In this document: positions 8,714 to 17,855 of the stretch, piece by piece | Layout of the letters: each line of letters begins with the position of its first letter | How positions within the stretch are numbered: the stretch's first letter is position 1 | NCBI RefSeq assembly: GCF_946478805.1 | Contig: NZ_CAMLDC010000019.1 | Coordinates: 1-64,000, forward strand | Direction of reading: 5' to 3' | Length of the DNA stretch: 64,000 bases | Source: an uncultured Fluviicola sp. | GTDB lineage: Bacteria; Bacteroidota; Bacteroidia; Flavobacteriales; Crocinitomicaceae | Position numbers and translations under genes: made by a program | The notes under the pieces: generated by a model | Told to the model about the DNA's origin: nothing | Databases searched by the model: none | Seen by the model: only the letters and a program-made list of their open reading frames with translations

Positions 8714-10876
8714 CTACAGGTTCTTCATGGTATATTCCAACATCATCGTGAAAAGATGGTTTCTTGTATTCCCACCATAAATTCCATGGTTCTTATTTGG
8801 ATAAACGAATAAATCAAACTGTTTGTTTGCTTTCACCAAAGCGGTGATGAACTCCATTGTATTCTGATAATGCACATTGTCATCAGCTGAACCGTGGATC
8901 AATAAAAATTTCCCTTTTAACTTGTCTGCATGATTTACCGGAGAGTTGTCGTCATATCCGCTTGCATTTTCTTGCGGGGTTCTCATGAAACGTTCCGTAT
9001 AGATATTGTCATAATTTCTCCAATTGGTAACCGGTGCTACGGCAATTCCCATTTTGAACACATCGGAGCCTTTTGTCATAGCCAAGGAAGTCATGAATCC
9101 GCCATAACTCCATCCCATGATTCCGATTCTGTCTGGATCAACATAGGATTCTTTTTGAAGGTACTTAGCTACTGCAATCAGATCTTCGGTCTCCAATTTA
9201 CCTAATTGCAAGTAAGTCGACTTTTTGAATTTCGCTCCTTGAAATTGGGTTCCTCGGGTATCCACACAAAAAACAATGTATCCTTTTCGTGTCAACAGCT
9301 GGTGGTACAGGTAATTTGCTCCGTCATAATCATTGGTAACCATATTGCTACCAGGACCACAATAGACATTGAAATAAACCGGGTACTTTTTGCTTGGGTC
9401 GAAGTTTGCAGGTTTCATCATCCATGCATTCAATTTTCCGGCAGCACCATCCACTTGAATGAATTCTTTCTGACTCAGGTTCATTCCGTTTAACTTGTTC
9501 TGAAGTTCCGTATTTGCTTCCAATACCTGGAATTCTTTTCCGGTGCGGTCACACAGGGTATATGTCGGAACCGTATTTGCACTTGAACTTGTTCGGATGA
9601 AATAATTGAATCCGGGTGCAAATTCAGCTTCGTTGTATCCGGTGGCTTTTGAAATCAGTTTCTTATCTGTTCCTTTCCAATGAATGGAATAGAGTGATTT
9701 GTTGATCGCTCCGTTTTCCGAGGAGGAATAAAATACCGTTCCTTTCTTTTCATCAATTCCATACAGGTCGATCACATCCCAATTACCGGAAGTCACTTGA
9801 CTTAGGTGTCCTGCAAAAGTTAGGTGATAGATGTGATTGTATCCGTCTTTTTCTGAAGTGCGAAGCATGGATGCCCCGTCTTTCAACAAGATTACATTGT
9901 CTGCATCCAGATAGGTATCTGTTTGTTCCTCGTAAAAAATACGGTCGGTCGGGGTTTCCGGATTTGTTACCAAATGGTATTTTACCTGGCTTTGGTGGCG
10001 ATTCAATGTGGAAACGAATACTTCATTTTTGATCGGTGACCATTGAAAGCGGGGTAAATATTCGTATTCACCCAAATTCACCGCTTTTATAGTACCTGTT
10101 TCACTGTTTGCAATATGGAAAGTCACTTTTGAGTTTGCTTCTCCGGCTTTTGGATATTTAAAGGTGTATTCTTCCGGGTAAAGTGATCCGTACATCGCCA
10201 TTTGGAACTGCTTCACATCTGTTTCATCAAAACGCATGAAAGCAAGGTATTTTGAATCGGGAGACCATTCGAATCCTTGTGTGATCGCAAATTCCTCTTC
10301 GTAAACCCAATCAGTTGTACCATTGATGATGCTATTCTGTTTTCCATCAAAGGTGATTTGCTTGTTGGTGTGGTTAACCAGGTCATATACAAACAGGTTA
10401 TTTCCTGAAACATATCCCAATTTGGTTTCGTCGGGAGAGAAAGTTCCCAATGTTTGAGGAGCATCCGAATTGCTTACTTTATATGTCTCTTTGGTTTGGA
10501 CATTGTAAGCGTAATAAGTAGTGGAAAAACTGTGTCTGTAAATGGACTTGGTGTTTGACTGAATAAGTAGCCATTTTCCACTCTTGCTCAATTTTCCATC
10601 ATCCAACTCTACCTTTTTGCCATTGAACTGAATCGTTGACAAATTAACAAGGACGGTACCTGCACCTTTATAATCTTTGAATTGGTACTTTTTCATAAAG
10701 TACTGATTGTCTTCTTCAACAATCTTGGTAAAAGACTGACCATCACTTAGTGCAGTGAAGCCTTCGATACGATTGGGGTAAAACTCACCCGATTTCCAGA
10801 TACTTTCAACCGTCAGGTTTTGAGCATATCCAAATGAGATGATACAGATAAAGGAAATGACTAATTTAATTCTCAT
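8714..10876 (-). CDS. Dipeptidyl peptidase IV (S9B family serine peptidase)
   Basis: A 720-residue exported peptidase that removes N-terminal dipeptides, usually Xaa-Pro, in the periplasm. The signal peptide spans about 1-18. A beta-propeller N-terminal domain (about 40-470) contains the double-glutamate motif DWVYEEEF that anchors the substrate N-terminus in DPP4. The C-terminal alpha/beta hydrolase has the nucleophile motif GWSYGGF (Ser590), the acid in HGSADDN (Asp666) and the histidine in NKNHGIYG (His697). Full family length, single-gene unit with its own promoter and terminator. Likely part of peptide scavenging. Confidence 0.95.
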   Translation of the reverse strand: MRIKLVISFICIISFGYAQNLTVESIWKSGEFYPNRIEGFTALSDGQSFTKIVEEDNQYFMKKYQFKDYKGAGTVLVNLSTIQFNGKKVELDDGKLSKSGKWLLIQSNTKSIYRHSFSTTYYAYNVQTKETYKVSNSDAPQTLGTFSPDETKLGYVSGNNLFVYDLVNHTNKQITFDGKQNSIINGTTDWVYEEEFAITQGFEWSPDSKYLAFMRFDETDVKQFQMAMYGSLYPEEYTFKYPKAGEANSKVTFHIANSETGTIKAVNLGEYEYLPRFQWSPIKNEVFVSTLNRHQSQVKYHLVTNPETPTDRIFYEEQTDTYLDADNVILLKDGASMLRTSEKDGYNHIYHLTFAGHLSQVTSGNWDVIDLYGIDEKKGTVFYSSSENGAINKSLYSIHWKGTDKKLISKATGYNEAEFAPGFNYFIRTSSSANTVPTYTLCDRTGKEFQVLEANTELQNKLNGMNLSQKEFIQVDGAAGKLNAWMMKPANFDPSKKYPVYFNVYCGPGSNMVTNDYDGANYLYHQLLTRKGYIVFCVDTRGTQFQGAKFKKSTYLQLGKLETEDLIAVAKYLQKESYVDPDRIGIMGWSYGGFMTSLAMTKGSDVFKMGIAVAPVTNWRNYDNIYTERFMRTPQENASGYDDNSPVNHADKLKGKFLLIHGSADDNVHYQNTMEFITALVKANKQFDLFVYPNKNHGIYGGNTRNHLFTMMLEYTMKNL

Positions 10877-10892
10877 ACAATTGTGTTTTGGG

Positions 10893-10900
10893 CAAAAATA
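10893..10900 (-). promoter_or_regulatory. -7 promoter element TATTTTTG
   Basis: Minus-strand TATTTTTG, 16 nt before the DPP4 start codon. Confidence 0.5.
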
Positions 10901-11278
10901 ACCAAAAAGTGTTCCGAAGGGAGTGAATTATTGATGAGTGGTGTAAAATAGTTAACGGCTTGTTTAATATGAGGTTGATTGAATGAAATCTACGTGTATA
11001 ACCTTAGTTGATTGTTAACAATTATGTAATGTAGGTATGAATAATTTGGTTTAACTTTGCCTCGTAAATTTCTGAATGTTCTCCTTGATGCTGTGTTTTA
11101 TGCAGACTGAAACCATTTAGAAATACAAAATTTGGTATAATGAAATAGAAATGAATCGTATCCATAATAGCAAAGACTTCTCCCGAAGTGTTTGGAGCTA
11201 TTTTTCGGTAAATGAGCCGAATGGATCCGTTGTACCATTACACTGTATTTTATCTGTAAATTTAATAATCAATTAGTT
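10901..11278. other. Intergenic region with long 5' leader of the nucleic-acid operon
   Basis: About 380 bp without a credible gene between the divergent DPP4 gene and the operon at 11279. A plus-strand TAACTTTG at 11052-11059 is the best promoter. If it is used, the transcript has a leader of roughly 210 nt, long for this genome. The leader contains a small stem TTCGG...CCGAA near 11205-11222. I recognise no known riboswitch class in it. Confidence 0.5.
11052..11059 (+). promoter_or_regulatory. -7 element TAACTTTG, candidate operon promoter
   Basis: An exact TAnnTTTG match on the plus strand, 219 nt before the first gene of the 11.3-18.8 kb operon. No clear -33 element at 17-23 nt. Confidence 0.4.
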
Positions 11279-12196
11279 ATGAAAAGAACATTACTATTTT
11301 TAGGTATGTTGTCTACTGCTGTTGCTGTTCAAGCACAAAACTGTTCGGAAATATTTATCTCTGAGTACGTTGAAGGAACCGGAAACGATAAGGCAATTGA
11401 GTTGTATAACCCAACAGGTTCAGCTATCAGTTTAACTGGTTATAGAATTGAACGCTTTTCAAATGGGCAAGCTACATCAAATACAGGTGGTGTATTGAAT
11501 TTAAGTGGAACGATCCAAGCATATTCTACATTTGTAGTTGTAAACGGTCAAACAACAGCTCAGCCAAACTCTCCTGCCTGTTCTCCTGCTTTACAGACAA
11601 TGGCTGATCAATTGGATCATGCTTATCCGGCTCCGACTTACATGAATGGAAATGATGCTATTGCTTTGTTTAAAAATACATTAATGATTGATTTAATGGG
11701 GAAAATCGGTGATGCTGCTATGGGACAAGGTGCTTATGGTTGGGGAGATCAGCCTCCTTATGATGGGTCTGTAGGTCGCGTTTGGACGGAAAACCATACA
11801 TTGATTCGCAAAGCATCTGTTAAGACAGGAGTTACTGTTAACCCGGATCCGTTTATTGTAAATCAACAATGGGATTCTTTACCGAAAGACACCTGGACAA
11901 ATTTGGGATCTCACACATGTGATTGTTTCTTAAGCGTGGGTGAAAACAAATTGAATACAGTTTCAATTTTCCCGAATCCTAATGCAAATGGTGTTCTTTA
12001 TATCAATACAAACAATGCAATCGAGACAATCGAGATCGTTGATTTGCTTGGTAAAGTGGTAGCGAAAGAAGTGAAAAACGACCAAAGCACAGCTGCAGTT
12101 GTTTCTTTAACGGATAAATTAAGAAAAGGATCCTATTTGGTAAGAATCAACTTTACGGATAAATCTTCTTCTCAACAAAGCATTATAATCGAGTAA
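11279..12196 (+). CDS. Lamin-tail domain protein with T9SS type A sorting domain
   Basis: A 305-residue secreted protein. A signal peptide (about 1-20) is followed by a lamin-tail (LTD) domain, seen in CSEIFISEYVEGTGNDKAIELYN and continuing to about residue 130. A type A sorting domain occupies about 235-305 (VSIFPNPNANGVLY to QQSIIIE). This form of the lamin-tail domain is common in bacterial extracellular nucleases and phosphatases, but no catalytic domain is visible here, so a DNA-binding or surface accessory role is inferred. It is the first gene of a five-gene operon, 38 bp upstream of a TonB receptor, with an endonuclease and 5'-nucleotidase parts further down. Confidence 0.85.
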   Translation: MKRTLLFLGMLSTAVAVQAQNCSEIFISEYVEGTGNDKAIELYNPTGSAISLTGYRIERFSNGQATSNTGGVLNLSGTIQAYSTFVVVNGQTTAQPNSPACSPALQTMADQLDHAYPAPTYMNGNDAIALFKNTLMIDLMGKIGDAAMGQGAYGWGDQPPYDGSVGRVWTENHTLIRKASVKTGVTVNPDPFIVNQQWDSLPKDTWTNLGSHTCDCFLSVGENKLNTVSIFPNPNANGVLYINTNNAIETIEIVDLLGKVVAKEVKNDQSTAAVVSLTDKLRKGSYLVRINFTDKSSSQQSIIIE

Positions 12197-12234
12197 TTCA
12201 TAAGTTCTCCATTTTATACTGTTTTATACTGATT

Positions 12235-14967
12235 ATGAAAAATCTGCTATTGATTTGTTTCCTGTTCATTGGTGTGTCCGCTTTTTCGCAGGAAAAAGTG
12301 ACGTTGAGCGGTGTGGTAACAGATCCTGAAACGAATGAACCCGTTGTCGGTGCGCTTGTTGTTTGTGATTCGATTCTGAAAGCAAACACGGATGTCGACG
12401 GAAAATATACGTTCCAAGTCTCGAAAAATGCAAGCCATAAAATTACAATGGACTACTTCGGTTTTGATAACTATGAAGCTGTTGTAGCGGTCGGAAATGC
12501 AGATTATGTCCATGATTTCACACTTAAAGTGAGTGAGAATATCATTGAAGATGTGGAGATCGTTCGCGATGTTGCTAAACTAAGAGAAACACCCATTGCG
12601 TTTTCAACTATTTCTGCAAAACAGATCGCTGAGGATTTGGGTACACGTGATTTACCGATGATCCTGAATTCCACGCCGGGTGTTTACGCAACGGAGCAAG
12701 GAGGAGGATCAGGAGATTCCCGAATTTCTATCCGCGGATTCGATCAGCGAAATGTAGCTGTTCTGGTGGACGGTGTTCCGGTAAATGACATGGAAAATGG
12801 TCAGGTTTACTGGAGTAACTGGGACGGTTTGGGTGATATCACCAAGACAATCCAGGTTCAGAGAGGATTGGGAGCTTCCAAACTTGCAATTACTTCCGTT
12901 GGAGGAACAATGAACATCATTACCAAAGGAATTGACCAAAAGTTCGGTGTTCACGTGAAAGGTGAAGTGAATGATTATGGACTTTACAAGGCATCCTTCG
13001 GTTTAAATACAGGGATGTTGAAAGGTAACTGGGGAATTTCGGTTGCGGGTTCCAGAAAATGGGGGAGTAGTTATGCGAATGCAACGTTTGACGATGCCTG
13101 GTCTTACTTTTTCAAGGTTCAGAAGAAATTCGGTAAGCATTTATTGAGTTTCGGTGTGAATGGCGCTCCTCAATCTCACGGACAAAGAACAACTAAGTTG
13201 CCTATTGCTGTGGTAGATGAGAAATTGGCTAAACAAGCCGGAGTTGATTATCAAAGACAAATAGATTCGGTGGCAAATACAAGTAATCTGTATTATACCA
13301 CATCTGCTATCGGTGCTCGTGGAAACAAATACAATCCGAATTACGGAATGGTTAACGATGAGGTTTTCAATGAAAAAGTGAATTACTTCCACAAACCGCA
13401 ATTCAATTTGGCTCACTCTTGGAATCCGAACAATAAGTTCAATTGGACAACCATTGCATACCTGTCAATCGGTAAAGGAGGAGGTACTGCAATGAGGAAT
13501 ACTCCTGCGCGCGATACCACTACAGGTCTTTACAATCTTCAAGGGATTTATGATCAAAATTCGAAAAGCATTTCAAGTTTGTATAGCACAACAGAGCACT
13601 CCTCGTCAAACTATTTAAGATCTGCGAATAATGATCATAAATGGGTGGGGTTGATTTCATCAGTATCTTACAAGATCAATAACCAGATTTCAACATTATT
13701 TGGGATCGATGCAAGGTATTACAGAGGAAGCCATTATCAAACAGTATATGATTTGATGGGTGGGGATTATGCAATCGACAACTCGGACAAAAATCAACCG
13801 AAAGGTATAGACAACCTGAGCTATGCCATGAAACGTGAAGGGGATAAGGTTTCTTACCATAATGATGCAATCGTGATGTGGGGAGGAGCTTTCGGTCAGG
13901 TAGAGTACAAAAAAGATAAATGGTCGACTTTCTTAACAGGGTCACTTTCCGAAACAGGTAATCAACGAATTGATTATTTCAAAAAGAAAGACCTTGTTTT
14001 TGACGACACAACCATGGTGCAGGCGGTAGGATATGGAGATACGGTAACTTACAAAGGTAACAAGTACACCAACCAATCCTCGGAAGCAAGAACAGCAACT
14101 ACAGATAGAAAGTGGTTCATGGGTGGAACAATCAAAGGAGGAGTCAACTACAATATCAACAAGAGTCACAATGTCTTTGTAAACCTTGGATATTTGAGTA
14201 TTGCTCCGAAAATGAATACCATCTTTGACAACAATAATTTACCGTTCCTGGAGGCGAAAAACCAAAAAGTTGCTTCTGTGGAGGTCGGATACGGTTATAA
14301 AAGCAAGAAATTTGCGGCAAATGTGAACTTGTATTATACCTTGTGGAAAAACAAACCGCCTCAGTACACTCCAACGGTTGTTACTCCGGATGGGACATTC
14401 TCCTACAATATCAACGGATTGGATGCATTACACAAAGGGGTTGAAGTGGATTTCAACTACAAGGTGACTCAAAAAATCAACCTGGAAGGTGTTGTGACGG
14501 TTGCTGATTGGAAAACAATTTCGGGATCTAAAGTGTATATCATTGATAACAATGGTGTGATAGTTGACTCTGTTGACTTCAGTGCGAAAAATGTACACGT
14601 TGGTGATGCAGCCCAACTCCAGATCGGGGGTTCCGTGCGGTATGAGATCATCAAGGATTTATATGTCAAATTAAGATATACTTACTTCGGAAGAAACTTT
14701 GCAAATTTCGATCCATTGGCTCTTGTCGGAGCAAATAAGGATCGGGAATCATGGCAAATGCCGAGCTACGGACTATTGGATTTTAACGTAGGATATACTT
14801 TCAGATTATCTAAAGTGTATTTTACATTGAATGGTGGAATAATGAATATCCTGGATAAGGTATACATCACCGATTCACAAAATGGGGCAAACTTTGACGC
14901 CACTTCAGCGACAGTTTTCGTTGGAATGGGTAGAAGATTTAACCTGGGATTAAAAATAGGAATTTGA
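12235..14967 (+). CDS. TonB-dependent receptor with carboxypeptidase-like N-terminal domain
   Basis: A 910-residue outer-membrane active transporter. The order is: signal peptide (about 1-18), carboxypeptidase-regulatory-like domain (about 22-100, GVVTDPETNEPVVGALV), plug domain (about 110-235, with ISIRGFDQRNVAVLVDGVPV and the VGGTMNIITKG end), then a 22-strand-type barrel to the C-terminus. Substrate cannot be read from the sequence. Its position, 38 bp after the lamin-tail gene and 5 bp before a secreted endonuclease, suggests uptake of DNA fragments, nucleosides or a related product; this is inference. No SusD-like partner is encoded nearby. Confidence 0.93.
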   Translation: MKNLLLICFLFIGVSAFSQEKVTLSGVVTDPETNEPVVGALVVCDSILKANTDVDGKYTFQVSKNASHKITMDYFGFDNYEAVVAVGNADYVHDFTLKVSENIIEDVEIVRDVAKLRETPIAFSTISAKQIAEDLGTRDLPMILNSTPGVYATEQGGGSGDSRISIRGFDQRNVAVLVDGVPVNDMENGQVYWSNWDGLGDITKTIQVQRGLGASKLAITSVGGTMNIITKGIDQKFGVHVKGEVNDYGLYKASFGLNTGMLKGNWGISVAGSRKWGSSYANATFDDAWSYFFKVQKKFGKHLLSFGVNGAPQSHGQRTTKLPIAVVDEKLAKQAGVDYQRQIDSVANTSNLYYTTSAIGARGNKYNPNYGMVNDEVFNEKVNYFHKPQFNLAHSWNPNNKFNWTTIAYLSIGKGGGTAMRNTPARDTTTGLYNLQGIYDQNSKSISSLYSTTEHSSSNYLRSANNDHKWVGLISSVSYKINNQISTLFGIDARYYRGSHYQTVYDLMGGDYAIDNSDKNQPKGIDNLSYAMKREGDKVSYHNDAIVMWGGAFGQVEYKKDKWSTFLTGSLSETGNQRIDYFKKKDLVFDDTTMVQAVGYGDTVTYKGNKYTNQSSEARTATTDRKWFMGGTIKGGVNYNINKSHNVFVNLGYLSIAPKMNTIFDNNNLPFLEAKNQKVASVEVGYGYKSKKFAANVNLYYTLWKNKPPQYTPTVVTPDGTFSYNINGLDALHKGVEVDFNYKVTQKINLEGVVTVADWKTISGSKVYIIDNNGVIVDSVDFSAKNVHVGDAAQLQIGGSVRYEIIKDLYVKLRYTYFGRNFANFDPLALVGANKDRESWQMPSYGLLDFNVGYTFRLSKVYFTLNGGIMNILDKVYITDSQNGANFDATSATVFVGMGRRFNLGLKIGI

Positions 14968-14972
14968 AACAA

Positions 14973-17144
14973 ATGAAAAAAATGAGAAAGTCGATTTTTT
15001 TAGTACTGCTATCAGCCTTTGCTTATAGCGTATCCGTAGCACAAGCAGTGTTACCAACTACATGGAGTTTTACAACCACTACATTACCGGTAGGGTGGAC
15101 AGAATCCGGAACAGCATTCTATACTGCTTCAGGGAATACACCGCCAGCAATGAAGTTCGACGGAACAGGTGATTACATGATCGTCAACTTTGCGAGTGCT
15201 CCCGGGGCATTGACTTATTATTTGGCTGGAAACTCTTTCACAGGTGGAACATTTACGGTGGAAGAATCGGCAAATGGTTCAACATACACCGCTTTACATA
15301 CACATACAGCTCCTCCGGCAGGAGTTTACCAAATGTACACGGATAACCCGAATTCGTTGACACGTTTTATCCGGTTCATTTATACGAATAAGGTAAGCGG
15401 GAATATCGGATTGGATGACGTTACTATCGCTGCCGGTGCAGCGACACCATCTCAGGAGATCAATGTGAAATACGGAAGTACAACAATCGTTTCCGGTGGT
15501 ACTCAAACAGTGAGTTCTCCGGTTGCAACAATGACTCCGTTTGTATTCACGGTTGAAAATCTTGGAACAGCGAATACATTGAATATTTCAAGTGCCGTGA
15601 TTTCAGGTGCAAATGCTGCTGATTTCTCAGTTGCATCTTTCCCTTCTACAGTGGCCGCAACTGCAAGCCAATCGTTGACTGTAAACTTCACTCCTTCAGT
15701 GGCTGGAACAAGAACTGCCGTTTTGACGATCAACAGTGATGATTCCGATGAGGCAGCTTACGTGATTAATTTGAATGGTATCGGTGGTAGCTTTGCTACT
15801 GAACCGGCTAGTCAACCGACAAACCTTGTTTTCTCTAACGTGAAATCATACAGGTTGACAGGATCTTTTACAAGTTCAGCTGCTGATGGTTATCTGGTAT
15901 TGCGTAAAAAAGGTTCAGCTATCACTGGAGTTCCTGTTGACGGAACACTTTATCAACGTGGAGACATCGTTGGAGATGCTCAGGTTGTTTATTCAGGAGC
16001 GGGAACATCTTTTTTGCCTAACAATATCGTGGCAAGTACAGGATATTACTTTGCAGTATATGCTTACAATGGAGCAGGGACTTATATAAATTATTTGACA
16101 AATGCTCCTTTAGCTGGAAACGTTACTTCTTCAGGTTCCATGCAGCCTGTAGGTTATTACTCTACCATATCCACAAGCAGTCCTACATTTGTTGCAGACT
16201 TACACACCTTGGTGAATCCTCACCAAATGCAATTCTATAGTAATTATGGACCGTTGATGGTCGCTAAGTTTGCTGTACGTGATACGACAATGGATCGTCG
16301 TGTAGTTACATGTGTTTACAGCGGTGAAAACATCATCTACACAGAACCGTTTGACTTTACTGCTACAGGAACAAGCCGTGAGCATACATATTGCCATAGC
16401 TGGATGCCAACAAACCCTGCACAAGCTTTACCTGAATACAATGATTACCACCATTTGTTCCCGACAAATCAAAACAATGCAAACGCGTTGAGAAGTAATT
16501 ACCCACTAGGTAAAGTTGTAACTCAAACAGGTGGTTATTTAGGATGTAAATTCGGAACTGATGCAAATGGTCACCAGGTTTTTGAACCAAGAGACGAACA
16601 TAAAGGTGATGCTGCACGTGCGATGATGTATGAAGCGATTTGTTACACTACCGTAAGTGGAAACAACTGGGGATTCCCGAATCCGATCAGCAGTTCTATT
16701 CCTTACGGACAGAACCAGGCGATCCTGAAACAATGGAACTTACAAGACATGCCGGATTCATGGGAAATTTCAAGAAACGATTATATCGATTCATTACAAG
16801 ACAATAGAAACCCATTTGTTGATAACCCGAACTATGCTTGTTTTGTGAACTTCACGAATATGAGCTACGAATCTTTAGGATGTACTGCTAATGTAGAAGA
16901 AGCATTGTTGAACGGATTTATCTTGTATCCCAACCCGGTAACCAATGTATTGGTGATGAATGTGGATGCAACTACGATTACAGGTTACCAGATCATCGCA
17001 ACGGATGGTAAAGTTGTAAAATCTGCTGAAGGGATCAATCAGGTTTTGGTTGAATTAAATATTCAGGATTTGAAAGTAGGTTCGTATATTGTGAAAGTAA
17101 GAACGCCCTACGGAGAAGCACAAAAAACAATCGTTAAAAACTAA
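14973..17144 (+). CDS. Secreted multidomain endonuclease I with T9SS sorting domain
   Basis: A 723-residue extracellular nuclease. The domains are: signal peptide (about 1-25), a beta-sandwich (about 25-160), a choice-of-anchor D/ASH-type immunoglobulin-like domain (about 160-275, with NADFSV-like and FTPSVAGTRTAVLTINSDD features), an FN3-like segment (about 280-390), an endonuclease I domain (about 395-640) and a type A sorting domain (about 650-723). The nuclease has the signature SREHTYCHSWMP with the catalytic histidine, then NDYHHLFPT and NALRSNYPLG with metal-ligand Asn. Such enzymes cut DNA and RNA nonspecifically. A TTG overlapping the preceding stop could extend the frame, but the ATG at 14973 before the basic MKKMRKS start is more likely. 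Confidence 0.92.
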   Translation: MKKMRKSIFLVLLSAFAYSVSVAQAVLPTTWSFTTTTLPVGWTESGTAFYTASGNTPPAMKFDGTGDYMIVNFASAPGALTYYLAGNSFTGGTFTVEESANGSTYTALHTHTAPPAGVYQMYTDNPNSLTRFIRFIYTNKVSGNIGLDDVTIAAGAATPSQEINVKYGSTTIVSGGTQTVSSPVATMTPFVFTVENLGTANTLNISSAVISGANAADFSVASFPSTVAATASQSLTVNFTPSVAGTRTAVLTINSDDSDEAAYVINLNGIGGSFATEPASQPTNLVFSNVKSYRLTGSFTSSAADGYLVLRKKGSAITGVPVDGTLYQRGDIVGDAQVVYSGAGTSFLPNNIVASTGYYFAVYAYNGAGTYINYLTNAPLAGNVTSSGSMQPVGYYSTISTSSPTFVADLHTLVNPHQMQFYSNYGPLMVAKFAVRDTTMDRRVVTCVYSGENIIYTEPFDFTATGTSREHTYCHSWMPTNPAQALPEYNDYHHLFPTNQNNANALRSNYPLGKVVTQTGGYLGCKFGTDANGHQVFEPRDEHKGDAARAMMYEAICYTTVSGNNWGFPNPISSSIPYGQNQAILKQWNLQDMPDSWEISRNDYIDSLQDNRNPFVDNPNYACFVNFTNMSYESLGCTANVEEALLNGFILYPNPVTNVLVMNVDATTITGYQIIATDGKVVKSAEGINQVLVELNIQDLKVGSYIVKVRTPYGEAQKTIVKN

Positions 17145-17146
17145 AG

Positions 17147-17854
17147 ATGAAGAAACTTGTTTTTCTTTTTTTTCTAATAGGAGCAGGTCTTTCGGCCTGC
17201 TCTTATCATTTACAGGTAAATGGATCGAAGCAGAATGTGGATGATTCAAGTAAACCATCTGTAGAAATGGACTCATTGATAGCGCCTTATCGAAGGGAGA
17301 TGTTAAAGGAATTCGGTTTGGTGATCGGTGAAGCGACTACTGACCTTGTTACCGGAAGACCGAACTCATCCCTGGGGTTTTGGTTGTGTGATGAGCTGAT
17401 TAAGAAGTCAAAGGATAGTGTGTTTTTCACAGAGGAACCTTTAGTAGCATTTATCAATATTGGTGGTTTGCGGGCCGATATACCCAAAGGACCGATTACG
17501 GTGGGAGATATTTACAAGGTGATGCCTTTCGACAACCGGATGGTCTATCTGAAACTGTCACTTGACCGGATTCCGGAAATGGAGGCTTACTTGAAAGAGA
17601 AAGGAGGAGAACCCATCGGAGGATTCCGTTTGGTGAAGGGAAAACTTCAGTTTCCGGATAGTTTGGCTCAAACCAAAAAATACTTTTGGGTGGTTACATC
17701 CGACTTTTTGGCAAACGGGGGAGACAATATGTTCTTCTTTAACAATCCCTTGCAACGATTTGATACAAATATCCTATTCCGGGACTTCATTATCGAAGCT
17801 GTTAAAAAAGAGAAAAAAATTGCTTTTTATCCGGAAGAAAGAATAAATTGGTAA
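17147..17854 (+). CDS. 5'-nucleotidase C-terminal domain lipoprotein
   Basis: A 235-residue lipoprotein, with lipobox LSAC and the lipidated Cys at residue 18. The mature part matches the 5'-nucleotidase C-terminal (substrate-binding) domain: NIGGLRADIPKGPITVGDIYKVMPFDNRMV (start and end of that block at about residues 104-133), and FLANGGDNM near 188. In UshA-type enzymes this domain binds the nucleoside and is fused to a metallophosphatase; here the catalytic domain is the next gene, 1 bp downstream. Together they would remove phosphate from nucleotides in the periplasm. The split arrangement with the C-domain gene first is clear from the sequence. Confidence 0.9.
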   Translation: MKKLVFLFFLIGAGLSACSYHLQVNGSKQNVDDSSKPSVEMDSLIAPYRREMLKEFGLVIGEATTDLVTGRPNSSLGFWLCDELIKKSKDSVFFTEEPLVAFINIGGLRADIPKGPITVGDIYKVMPFDNRMVYLKLSLDRIPEMEAYLKEKGGEPIGGFRLVKGKLQFPDSLAQTKKYFWVVTSDFLANGGDNMFFFNNPLQRFDTNILFRDFIIEAVKKEKKIAFYPEERINW

Positions 17855-17855
17855 C

